Shown piece by piece: positions 1 to 10,200 of a stretch of DNA of 64,000 nt. The stretch comes from Odontesthes bonariensis. Taxonomy: Eukaryota > Chordata > Actinopteri > Atheriniformes > Atherinopsidae. The notes under the pieces were generated by a model. It was not told the DNA's origin, made no database searches, and saw nothing but the letters and a program-made list of their open reading frames with translations. The position numbers and the translations under genes are program-made. Where the stretch lies: assembly GCF_027942865.1 (NCBI RefSeq), contig NC_134519.1, forward strand, positions 17,121,248-17,185,247, in the 5' to 3' direction. Numbering within the stretch: the stretch's first letter is position 1; every line of letters starts with the position of its first letter.

Positions 1-444
1 TCGTGCCATGTGTGACTTCACAGTGGCTCTCAATTGTCAGAGAAAGAATGGGGAGAAGTATCCCCCGGTCACCATTACTCCTTGGCTTCGCATATCTATT
101 TCTAACAGACGATTCGTTAAGAGGCTGCGGATTAATCACCGTATCGGCTACATACAGTTTTTTTTTTAAATTGTCATTAGTTTCATTGAGATAAATGCGC
201 AGACAACCTGCTGCAGACACCAGCTGCAAGGCCTCCAAGTGACACCTCGCTGACCCGCAGATACTACTGCAATCAAGATAAATAAAGTTTATTTATGCTG
301 TACACTTTCTGTATTGACTAAACGGCGAGGTATGTTGGGGGGGAAAAAAAGTAATTACCTGCTTTGTGATTCAGGAACCAATCAAATCAATGAAAGCAGC
401 ATCATGGACATACAGCGCAGCGTGTCTGTCTTGTCAGTCCTTAC

Positions 445-536
445 CCGAAGTATGCTGTGGTGGGTCCAGGCAAGTTGAGAAGATACACTATAACTGTGAA
501 CGATAACCATCCCAGGAGTAGGTGTCCATCCAGCAT
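445..536 (-). CDS. wnt9a: Wnt9a, first coding exon (5' part of gene only)
   Basis: Read on the minus strand, the ATG at 536-534 opens a 30-codon exon ending in a phase-2 donor (TTCGG then GTAAGG). The peptide starts MLDGHLLLGWLS and ends in GPTTAYFG. Human WNT9A starts MLDG and its first exon ends in AAYFG, so start, length and splice phase all agree. The exon encodes the hydrophobic signal peptide that sends this secreted, lipid-modified Wnt ligand into the ER. The cysteine-rich Wnt domain must lie on further exons to the left of the window. The gene is head to head with wnt3a, as in human 1q42. An out-of-frame upstream ATG overlaps the start and may lower translation. Wnt9b is the main alternative; the wnt3a-arf1-guk1 neighbourhood favours wnt9a. 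Confidence 0.9.
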
Positions 537-562
537 TTTGCTGCGGCTCCAGGGCAGATCAT
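488..562 (-). promoter_or_regulatory. upstream ORF overlapping the wnt9a start
   Basis: A minus-strand ATG at 562-560 opens a 25-codon frame including the TAG at 490-488. It starts 26 bases before the wnt9a ATG in a different frame and stops inside the first coding exon. Overlapping upstream frames of this kind usually lower initiation at the main start. Whether the transcript includes it depends on the start site inferred from the TATA-like box. Confidence 0.45.
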
Positions 563-700
563 TTCGTTTCTCCTGAGTAGCTGTGTAAAATCCCTTGTAG
601 TACGTTCAACACTTCTTATACAGAGAGCTGCGCTGCGCTCCTCCCATCAGCGCAGAGAGGGGAGAGGAGAGGAGAGAGAGCGGCATGGCAATACATACTG
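537..700 (-). promoter_or_regulatory. wnt9a: wnt9a 5' UTR and probable core promoter
   Basis: On the minus strand a TATA-like TATAAG lies at 620-615, about 80 bases before the wnt9a ATG, so transcription would start near 585-590. Further upstream is a GC-richer, purine-rich stretch on the plus strand (about 640-685, GAGAGG repeats). The assignment rests on position and motif only. Confidence 0.45.
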
Positions 701-2106
701 AACTTATTCACAATTCCTTCTCAGGTTTCACAGAGATTATTCATCTCACAGTGTCTTAATTTATGATTGGTGTGACAGCCTCTCCTCTGTGGGCGTTTTA
801 AGCACCGTACAGTCAGTGTTTGTGTAGACTGAGGTCAGTTTGAGCTGAACTGGACTGTATGATAAAATACTTTCACCCAGTGACAGCTTGTTTCCAGAGG
901 GGCAAACCCTGAAATGGTTTAAAGCACTAGAAGCAGCTTAATGCAGCAATGCTAGTCTACAGTAAACAGCCATACAGAAATTTACCCATACACATTTTTT
1001 TTTTTTTTTACTAAATTATGTACTGTTGGAGCAGTGGTTTATATCTTTAAATAGGGCCTACATTTAAGTATTGTGTTTAACTACAGCCTTGATAGCCAGG
1101 CAAACAAAACAAAAACTACAATGTGAAAACCTATGACTGCTGAGGAAGATCTGAGATAAGATAAGAAATCTGCTCTGTGATCATAAGAAAGCAGCTTCAT
1201 CGCAAATTGACCAAATTGCTTTATCATAAATTGTTTCCTGTGAATCAAGAATGAAGCCTTTGGTACATATTTCACATCATTTGGAACTGGAAATATAAGA
1301 CATAGGCCGAAATAGCAGGGGGTACAGTGGGGGACGAGACCTTTTCCTGGGGAAAAATTAGTCTCCCTCGAAACTGAAAACAGAAAACACGGATTTGAAA
1401 TTCTGTAACATACAGAAATTGTGCTTATTCTGGACGACACTTATTTCAAATTTCGAGTGATTAGATTGATGCAGCTCATGTTTGAGTTCAGCCTCAACAC
1501 TGCTTGCATGTTGAGGCATAAAACTTTTTAAGTCTTTATTTTGACTTATTTTTGATCTAGTGCTATATTAATTTGTTAAAAACAATTCAAAGTAATTTTT
1601 TGAGGTTAAATAACACTATGGTTACGCATTTTTTTAAAACGTATTTTAAAACGCTTTAAAATACGTTTTATCGCAAAAAAAAAACTACAGATGGTTTCCA
1701 TGCTGCCATGGCAACCAGTCACATCCAAAAGTTACTGCACTTCAAAGCAGATGCAGCAAACTCCGTGAGCGTGGGAATGTGACGAGTTGGGGGTTTTAAC
1801 GACTTGTCCATACACACATAAACGCACGCACATTTCTCAATAGGAGCGTCAGTCTCTGGGCGTGTGTTGGTTAATGGCTGACCTCAAGTAAGTAGCTACG
1901 CTGCATGGATGAACTCAAAATAAAGGCTCATTCTGATATTTCTCTTTACTTTTCCAATTCACTGGAATGGATCGCATTCAAAATTTCAACCAAACACGGT
2001 CATCGTTGTTGGTTGGGAACACGAAGATTAACTATTTAGAAAACATAAAATGAATTTTCAAAATATGTTACAATTTGCTGTCATGAAATGAAATTCAATT
2101 TCAATC
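701..2106. other. non-coding DNA upstream of wnt9a
   Basis: AT-rich divergent intergenic sequence with no supported exon. It contains a poly-T run near 990-1010 and a palindrome at 1635-1670. The minus-strand reading frame at 1081-1440 shows no recognisable domain. Confidence 0.5.
1635..1670. repeat. perfect palindrome with 16-bp arms
   Basis: The arm TAAAACGTATTTTAAA at 1635-1650 is followed by a 4-base spacer (ACGC) and its exact reverse complement at 1655-1670. T- and A-rich runs lie on either side. It may be the core of a small inverted-repeat element or a cruciform-forming site. Confidence 0.6.
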
Positions 2107-2165
2107 ATTTTTATTTGTATAATCCCAACAAACTGTCATCTCAAGGCACCCAAGCAAATTATCCT
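2107..2165. repeat. fragment of a teleost interspersed repeat
   Basis: A short segment beginning TTTTTATTTGTATAATCCC and containing CATCTCAAGGCAC resembles the common fish repeat that starts TTTATTTGTATAGC. A longer relative of this repeat type is at 48275-48690. Recognised from memory of fish genomes, so tentative. Confidence 0.35.
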
Positions 2166-2204
2166 GCTATTCTAAAAAGTTTAAATTAGTGTCAATTCAG
2201 ACTG

Positions 2205-2552
2205 TTAAAACATCCGTCTGTCTATTTTCTATTCCCAATTCATTCAATTTAGGGTCACGGGGGGGGACGGAGACTATTTCAGCTGTTATTGGGCAAGAGG
2301 CAGGATACACCTTGAACAGGTTGTCAGTCCATCACAGGGCCAACACAGAGACGAACAACTGTGCACACTCGCACTCACTCCTACAGTTAATTTAGAGCCA
2401 CCAATCAACCTCACATGCATGTTTTTGAAGAGTAAGAGGAGAAATCTGTAATATCAGGAAAAAAGCTAGACATACTTGGGGAGAACATGGTCCTGGTCGA
2501 GATTCAAATGAGGAACCTTCTTGCTGAGAAGTGATAGTCCCAGTACAGCCCC
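2205..2552 (-). repeat. tRNA-derived SINE, diverged copy
   Basis: Same family as the copy at 6513-6893, more decayed. Shared blocks include GGGCAAGAGGCAGGATACAC, CAGTCCATCACAGGGC, AATTTAGAGCCACCAATCAA and ACATGCATGTTTTTG. The tRNA-like head, with a B-box-like TTTGAATCTCG on the minus strand, is at the right-hand end. The element is therefore read on the minus strand. Confidence 0.65.
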
Positions 2553-3831
2553 AGTTGAAAAAATAAAAATCATATTTACAAAATGATTGAATCCATTGTT
2601 GCAATTAATCCTGAAACTTTTCAAGCTGTATTTCACTCATTGTCTTTCCCTGGGAGGAGGGGATCTCAAACCTTGAGTTGGCAGCACACATTTTGCTTCA
2701 CCTCTAACAGGGTTTTTATAAATTCGAGAAAACCTTCTTTGGTATTGGTGTACATCCCCAAGTGCAGGATGAGTCATTTGTATTTCTTAGATGTTTTACA
2801 TTATGCCCATATGTTGTTAATGCTGTGTTAATTTCACCCATCAACAAAATGTAATACATTGTACGTGGGGCTTTCTCTCAGTATTAGATTTCTGCAAAAG
2901 TTTACCGATAAAAGCTGAATATTCATTTGATCTTGGCTTTTGAAAGACACAGTGATCAGATCTGGAAGACAGCGCTGCACTGTGGTTCATCTGCAGTTCA
3001 CAGTTAAACTGTTTACAGTGACAAATATAACTGTAGGCAATTTCACAAGAAAGCTTAATCACCTTGCAAAATATTATACTAAGCACCATAAGTCAATTGG
3101 CAAGGTATCAATCATCCTGGCAAGTAATCTGAACAATTTGGCATGCCTGCTCCTGAAAAATATTTACTTATCATTCACATCTAATTGCCTAAGTATAAAA
3201 ATCATTACATATATACTGTATGTTATATTATATATATATACGGTTTGAATAATAAATATAAACATTATACATATATATATATATATATATATTTAGTCAG
3301 GAGCAACAATACGCAAGTCCTGTGTAAACAGCTTTCAATGACTCAGCTGCCAGTTAACATCTTTTGTGTTCACACACACCTTCATTTCTGGCATGTAAAC
3401 AGAGAGAGGTATCTGAACTTGGAAAAGATCCAGGTTTTCTCAGCTACACCTGGGGAGCACTTCTGCCAGGTTTCAGGATGAAGTCGATCCATAATCAATC
3501 TCTGACAATATCCAGCGCGTTCTCTGCACACCACAAGCAGCTAGAGACAGGCCAAGTGAACTGAGTGAATTGAGCCAAGCTTTTACTTACTGTGTGTAAA
3601 CACAATGGCACCTCCGTGAGAGTAAAATAAATAAAACTTGATCATTATGGTTGCATGTTTCACATGGTTTTGAATCTCTGATCATTGCTCTTCTCAACAG
3701 ATCACCATTTATTAAGGTTTTGAGCTGTATTCAAGTGTAATTTGAGTGTGAGTGAACATGACAGGTTGACGTAAAGCATTGTGGAAAGGTATATTTAGGC
3801 AAAGGTTTGATGAGCACGTAGTTAGCTAAGC
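2553..3831. other. non-coding intergenic DNA with TA repeats
   Basis: No exon supported. A TA-rich simple repeat lies at about 3208-3293. The small reading frames here have no domain and no coding character. Confidence 0.45.
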
Positions 3832-4439
3832 TTAAAGCTGCAGTCTGCAACTCTTTTTCAAGCATAATGCCTGGAACTGTCCGGGGATTCTGAAAGTAGT
3901 ACATTAAATACCCCAATACAAAAAAAAATGAGTTCTCTAGGTCCCCTATATGTCCCGCTAGGTCCCTCCAAAGCCAGCAGGTTTGTTTACAAAATTGCAG
4001 ACCGGACCGGTAAAAGGTAACCAATCAGGTTACGAGCTGGGCTCTGCTGCCTGTCAATCACCGATTGTGCACGTGCGATACAAGGTAGGCTCGTCCCCAC
4101 GCTTATTTATCTAGACTATTGAACTTCATTACGGGCTAGTCTACTTACTGTGTCTTCCATGATCGCAAATGACAGGTGAGTTGATGAATGAGGAGTCGTG
4201 TACCTGCATCTGGCGTGCACGTAGACGTGCACGAGTTCTCATGTGTTTTGATGGGGCGGGACAGGAAGTTGAATAACTTTTTATTTTTCGGTTAAAAAAT
4301 AAGCATTTCTTGCATTTTGCGACTACGGAGGTCACCGTTTTCAACTTCAAGCGTTCTGATAGATCATGTAAACTCTTAAAATGCCAAAAATTAGGACTTT
4401 ACGTATGACAACAACAAATCCTGCAGACTGCAGCTTTAA
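3832..4439. mobile_element. TTAA-flanked inverted-repeat element (MITE), 608 bp
   Basis: The left end TTAAAGCTGCAGTCTGCA (3832-3849) is the exact reverse complement of the right end at 4422-4439. The TTAA at each end fits a piggyBac-type target duplication. The inside carries no transposase frame, so the element is non-autonomous. Its ends resemble those of the element at 47757-48200 (TTAAAGC, then GCA, then TGCA). The superfamily call rests on the TTAA alone and is tentative; the inverted repeat is certain. Confidence 0.7.
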
Positions 4440-5032
4440 AACAAAAAATATTTTGCTTACCTGTGGCTCTCTCCAAAGAAAATATTTCCAAATCCACCAA
4501 CAGAACCCCTGAAGGTCACTAGCTAAGACTTTATGTTTTTCTCATTAATCTAAAGTAATTTGTCATGTGAGAGACTAATACTTGGCTTTGAGCCGGTGCC
4601 TTGCAACCAGCAGAGACGGGTAAATTAGCAGTATACCATGTAAGCCACTGTAAGATGTCACTTTATAGAGTTTTTTTAGTGAGGGTCAAGAAAACAAAAA
4701 GAAATAGCTCTAGTTTTACGTGCCCCATTCATCAATCATCAGTTTGCATTATTAACATTAATATAGAGTTTTTTTTATCTAATATACTAGCTTCAGTAGT
4801 ATCAGTATGTTGCCGAAGGACATGTAGATGGGGACTACTGACTTTTTTATTGGTGGACGACTGCTCTCGCTCCAGCACCCACAAAGACGGGCAAACTGTC
4901 TCTGATTGGCTCAAGTCCTTAAGAGAAGCAAAGCTGAAAAGGTAAAAATTCAGATATGACCCATACAAACCTTTGTCAAAAAAAGAGCCACAATGTAACG
5001 TAGTTACACTAATTCTTTGTTTATTTATTTTT
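4440..5032. other. non-coding intergenic DNA
   Basis: Unique-looking AT-rich sequence between the inverted-repeat element and the LTR. I see no exon or regulatory element in it. Confidence 0.4.
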
Positions 5033-5440
5033 TGTCACTTCACTAACTCTCCTGTCATTTCAGATCCTGCCATGCAATTTACTCTTTTCCCTCACCTAGC
5101 TTTCCTGCCCATCTCCTCCTCACCTGCAGTCTATTTGCTCATTAGTTCCTCAGTATATATATACTCATCACTTTCACTTGTTCCCTGCCAGGTTGTCTTG
5201 TGTTATTCTTTGCCAAGCGCTCCAGTGTTTTCCAGTCCTGACCACCTGTTCTGACCTAGTTCTGCCTTTCCTGGATTCCTGATACCTGGCTGCCCCTTGT
5301 CGGATTTGTTTGCCTTACTCGGATCGTTTGGTTGTGACCTGGACTGTTTTAGGACTGAATAAACGGATCTTCCCTTGCTAACCGCCTGCCTCATTGTCGT
5401 GCTTTTGGGTTCTCCTTTGCTCGCATCAATAACCGTGACA
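5033..5440 (+). mobile_element. probable solo LTR of a gypsy-type retrotransposon
   Basis: The segment starts TGTCAC and ends GTGACA, the inverted termini expected of an LTR. A polyadenylation signal AATAAA lies near 5358, followed by AACCGCCTGCCTCATTGTCG and TTTTGGGTTCTCCT. I associate these phrases with gypsy-type LTRs of teleosts. No gag or pol sequence and no second LTR is visible, so it looks like a solo LTR. No clear target duplication is present; the left boundary is the less certain one. Confidence 0.55.
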
Positions 5441-5599
5441 CACAAAGTCTGAGTTAGGAGGTTGGAGGGGAGGTGGATGGAATAAGACACAAGTCACTCT
5501 TTGAGAGTCTGCTCAGGTTTTTTTGTGAGTCCTCATATTGTAAATGTTGTCATCTGCAATAGTCCATGATGATCCACAAGAAGCCCTGAATGTGCACAT

Positions 5600-7205
5600 G
5601 CAGCTCAAAATAAACAACACCAAAATCCCAAAAATGTTGGGACACTCTGACAACAAGCTGGGACACGTGCAGTTTTGGGCTAGTAGTGAGGTACAAAAAT
5701 AAATATATCAATGAAAATTAAAGAAATTAATCTTTTTTATTTCAAACAGGTTATATCAAGAGATGACTGAAATTTAGATGACTCATTTAAAGGTAAAACA
5801 AAAATTGAAAAAAGCTTTCATCCATGTATGGCTGTCTCTGATGCTAATCGATGGGCAGAGACACAGAGAAAATGATTTAATGGGTTTTAAACAATGTTTC
5901 TTAAAGATTGGAAGGGATTTGCATATGTTTCACTGTACATTGCATAATATCATTTATTGATTCAAGGAATCGTAAGGGCTTTCAGTGTGTATAGGGCAAG
6001 ATGTAAACAACCATAATTTCAAATTCCTCAGACAGCACTGCATTAAGAACTGACATCATCACTGTCAACTAATATAACCACATCGGCAAATAATTACTGT
6101 TGGAAACATTTGTCAAGCACGACAATTTGGAGTTGCATATACAGGTAACACTTAAAACTTTACTTTGAAAAAGAAAACAAAAGAAAAAACTTGCCATTAA
6201 CCTTTTCCAGAGGTGGTATTAACTACTCTGGTCTTGGAGTCATCTAGGATGAATCACAAAGTGGAAACATGTACTGTGGTTGGATGAATCAGTATACTGG
6301 ATCTTTTAAAGAAGAAATTTGCTGCAAAGATGAAAAGGACTATTCAGACTGTTCTAAAGAACATGCCTAAAAGCTAGCCTCTGCGATGTTATGGGATTGT
6401 ATCAGTGCTCCTGGCAAACGTAATTTACACTTCTATGATGGAAGCAATCATGCTGGTAAGATTTTAGTGCAACATTTGTTGCCTTCAGGGGCATCCATGA
6501 ATTTTGCAACAGACAATCCATCCATCCATTTTCCACACCCACCTAATACAACACTGGGTCACAGGGGGGCTGGAGCCTATCCCAGCTGACATTGGGCAAG
6601 AGGCGGGGTACACCCTGGACAGGTTGCCAGTCCATCACAGGGCCACACAGAGAAAAACAAGACAAACAACCATCCACGCTCACACTCACTCCGAGGAACA
6701 ATTTAGAGTCACTACTTAACCTAACATGTATGTTTTGGGGCGGTGGGAGGAAGGCAGAGTACCAAGGAGAACCCATGCATACACAGGGCGAACAGGCAAG
6801 CTCCCCACAGAAAGGCCCAAGCCGGGATTCAAACCAGGAACCCTCTTGCTGTGAGGCGACGGTGCCAACCACTACACAACTATGCAGCCTGCAGCAAGTC
6901 AATGCAACACCATATTCTGCACAATGGATCATATCAATTATTAATCTGCGTGGCTACTGATGTAAAGGGGGTTGGTACTGGACTGGGCAGTTCTAACTTG
7001 TTCCAAATAAGGAATGTGTGGAGAACTTTGAATAGAAAAAATGTAATGACAATCCCACATTGTTGCACTCTCAAGACATGTTTACAGATAAAATGGGACC
7101 GACCAACACATAAAATGATTCATTGCTTGGTGTCTTCTGTGTTTGAATACCTTTTCAGTGTTCTGAGAAGGAATGGTGGCATCATAAAGGGGTTAAAGCT
7201 TTAGT
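5600..7205 (+). mobile_element. degenerate Tc1/mariner-like transposon, split by a SINE
   Basis: Near the left end GTTGGGACACTCTGACAAC recalls the terminal region of a common fish Tc1-like family. Inside are decayed transposase blocks: a D-W-like stretch (CISAPGKRNLHFYDG, from 6404) and TTCTGCACAATGGATC after 6900. The transposase frame is broken many times. The family match is supported by two other relics in this window (42215-42905 and 44805-45385). The SINE at 6513-6893 divides it. Confidence 0.65.
6513..6893 (-). repeat. tRNA-derived SINE nested in the Tc1-like relic
   Basis: Read on the minus strand, it has a tRNA-like head near 6893-6830: an A-box-like GTGGTTGGCACC and a B-box-like GGTTTGAATCC. 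Its body shows the familiar fish blocks GAGGCGGGGTACACCCTGG and CCATCACAGGGCCACACAG (plus strand). It ends in an ATGG repeat tail (plus-strand CCATCCATCCATT near 6515-6530). The Tc1-like host sequence is interrupted at GACAAT and resumes at GCAAGTCAATGC, suggesting a degenerate target duplication of about ten bases. The 129-codon minus-strand frame inside it is not a gene. Confidence 0.75.
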
Positions 7206-10200
7206 GTGTAAGAAGTTGCGCAAATGTATTTATTCATTTATTTATTTTTCATTTCTGGGATCTTCTGGCTGTCCTGACATTGCCATTTGGTTGACAGCAT
7301 GGCAGCAGTGGGGCTGTTACCACTGGAGAAAATCATCAATACGAAACGTGTAAACTATGAACCGAAAGACTTGTATCCGAACTGGAGCATGAAATTACAT
7401 GCATGCATATCATGAAAAATGTAGAATGCTTTTAACCACGAAAACCTCTGTTGCTTCAAAGGTTCTAAAGGTACCTGCTTAGGTTTAGGTACAGAATGTG
7501 CTTGGTTAGGGTCGGGAAAAGATCTTTGTTGGGGTAGGCTGCTCTTCTTTCACTACTGTTACTACATGTTATAAGTTATGTTTCCTATCTTTCTGCAGTG
7601 ACAAATCCAACAGGGATTTGTGTCCATATTTTCACGCAACCACAAAAGGTTACTTTAATATTAGATATAAAAAAAAAAGCTTGTCAATTTAACAGGGACG
7701 ATCATTTCTATAAAGCCACACATTAGCTTCACATTACCAGACATGTATAAAGAGGGACAATTGATTTTATCATCCAACTACCCATCAGAACACACATTTT
7801 TCAAAATGTTGAACTATTTCTTTGAAATGGCAAACGTAAGCAAAATGCCGTATATCAGTTTCACAGAACGTGACACATATTTGTAGAACACAATGGTTGA
7901 ATGGTCAAAGCTAAGTTTGTTATTCTCATGAGTATACACTTTGCAAGATTTCACATTCAGCTCATGCTCAATATCCATTTAAGAATCCACACAGGTGAGC
8001 ACATGAAAGCACAGGAATGCACTTTTTTCAGCATTATAAGCTTGTCAGTCATTCCTAAAGGGCAGTTATTCAAAAGCCTATAGGCCCCCAGTAAGAGCCC
8101 TGCTTCTTAATAACACCTGGTGTTAAGGAGATCAGCAGGAGGGTTTGTCAGTACATGACAAGAATGGACACTAATCCCAAGCAATACCCACTGGTCCTGC
8201 ATGTCTCTTGAGTGGGATAATTGATTCCCACACCCTTCTTAAAACATGCTCGCCCCCTCTTCTCAGACCCAGCAACCAAGAAAACAGAGCTTGTTTCATT
8301 CTGGTGTCGAGGGAACGCAGCTCGGAGGACAAAAGCGTGGTCTTTTTTTTCTTTTTTACAGGAGCTCCTGTGAGTATTGAATGGAAGGATGTCATAAGTG
8401 TTGTAGGTGGTAGCAGAAATTTGTTTGGTAATGGACACTAATCTCTTTAGGTTGTCAGGGATATTTGCTCTCTGCTGTTCGGGAACCTACCTCTCTCTCC
8501 TCCACTGTTATGCCTCTTTGACCCTCTCCCAGATGCTAACATAACTGAACTAAAAGTGAAAGAAAGTTTAGATTAGAATGTTGACCTGCAGTGTTGCATT
8601 TTTTCTGCAATTACAATGAGCTCCCTCTAGCCATTGAGGTTAGCATTGTGCACCAGCAATTCATATGAGATTGGAATGGACTAGGAATAGACCGCAGAAT
8701 GTAGATTGAGTTTGAAGTACTTCCTTGAAAGACATAATCACCTCAAATATATTCAAAATGTTTGAGTGTTAGAGTAGGCTGCGATGTTTGACAAGCAAAG
8801 CATACATGGAATCTGCTGCATGTCCATACAAATTTGACAAGTAAAAAGATCTGGAAAGATGCAGGTAAATGATGGAAGACAGAGTGCATCGTTTACACAC
8901 TCATTCAACATATAGAGCTCACAAAATAATGGTATTATATCCTTTATAAAACATCATTATGAGTAAAGAGCAAAGATTGGATTCTGTCTCCCTCTTCTCA
9001 GACTCTTCTGCATTAGCCTTGGTCTGACCTTGTCTTGATATCACTTCCCTTGGGAGGAATGTAAATCATATCCATCCAAACCCAGTTACCACCAAACTCC
9101 TCTGTTCTCACCACCTCTACTCCATTGCAGGGCCACATGATCTTTTCCATGTACCAGACGTAATTTGTGGCTTAGGTTTTGAGGCTGACGGTGCGTCTGC
9201 GCCACTCTGCTGTTTCACCATGTGCAGCACTTCTCAGGATACAGGAGAAGTGCGTCCTCAGGGGCAGGAGAGGTAACTGTTCTTTCTCAGGCCTCACCAC
9301 AGAACTGTCCACCTCCTGAGTTTGTTCTTGGTGTTATAGGTAAGCTGCAAGGTTGAAAACAAAAATGTCAATAAATAACAGTTAGAATATTTTCTAATAC
9401 TGTCCTGGATTTATTGTACAAAAAACACCCAACAGAAGCTGCAGATTTAAGAAGAAGCCCTTTACAAAAAAAAACACAGTAGTGCAACCTATACTTGCTG
9501 CTTTATTTGTGGCAGATAACCTATCGCCCATCCACATTTTCAAGTGAAGTGTTTTGACACTCTAGATCCAAATTGTATGTGTGCATGTGGTGGCTTGTCC
9601 ACTGTTGAAAGTGTTTGAGTAGGCACATCTAAGCTAATGCTGCTGCTTCTGTGTAGTGGGAGTAAACATAAAATTCCCTTTAATGCAAGAAGAAAGAGGT
9701 GGTTGTGATAAACAAGAACTACTTCAATGTGGTGTAATCCAAGACAGGTAACTCTTCTAAAGGCACCTTTAGGTTTATTTTATGAACAGATCCACTGGGT
9801 AGCCAACAGTTTTGCTCACTCAACCATACCTTACATTTACTTTTATGTAAACAATGACATTAATACCAAACCGCAGTCTACTCGGTCTTTTATTGCCACA
9901 GCCGTATGATACGATCCCGCCATGGTTTCCTAGCAACCTGTGAAACACCCTGCCTGAGAAGTGTTTGCAGAATTGCAGTTTTCTATTTGCACTTGAACAA
10001 ACATAGTCATTCATCCATTTCATGTCACGGGAGAAAGCATCTACAATGACACAACGCAGTCTCTACTGCAGAAGTAGTGACCTGTTAGCAATTCATGCCA
10101 GGAAAGTACATGGTGCAGGCAGACGATATGGCAGATGTGTAGTGAATGGGTTGTGGTCTTGATTAGCAGGTGCTGTTGATGAAATGGTGTGATCTGCTTT

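Noticed and set aside
1081..1440. 119-codon minus-strand frame
   Set aside because: No recognisable domain, no splice context and cysteine/phenylalanine-rich random composition.
6543..6932. 129-codon minus-strand and 122/153-codon plus-strand frames
   Set aside because: They fall inside the nested SINE and the Tc1-like relic; the sequence matches repeat blocks, not a protein family.
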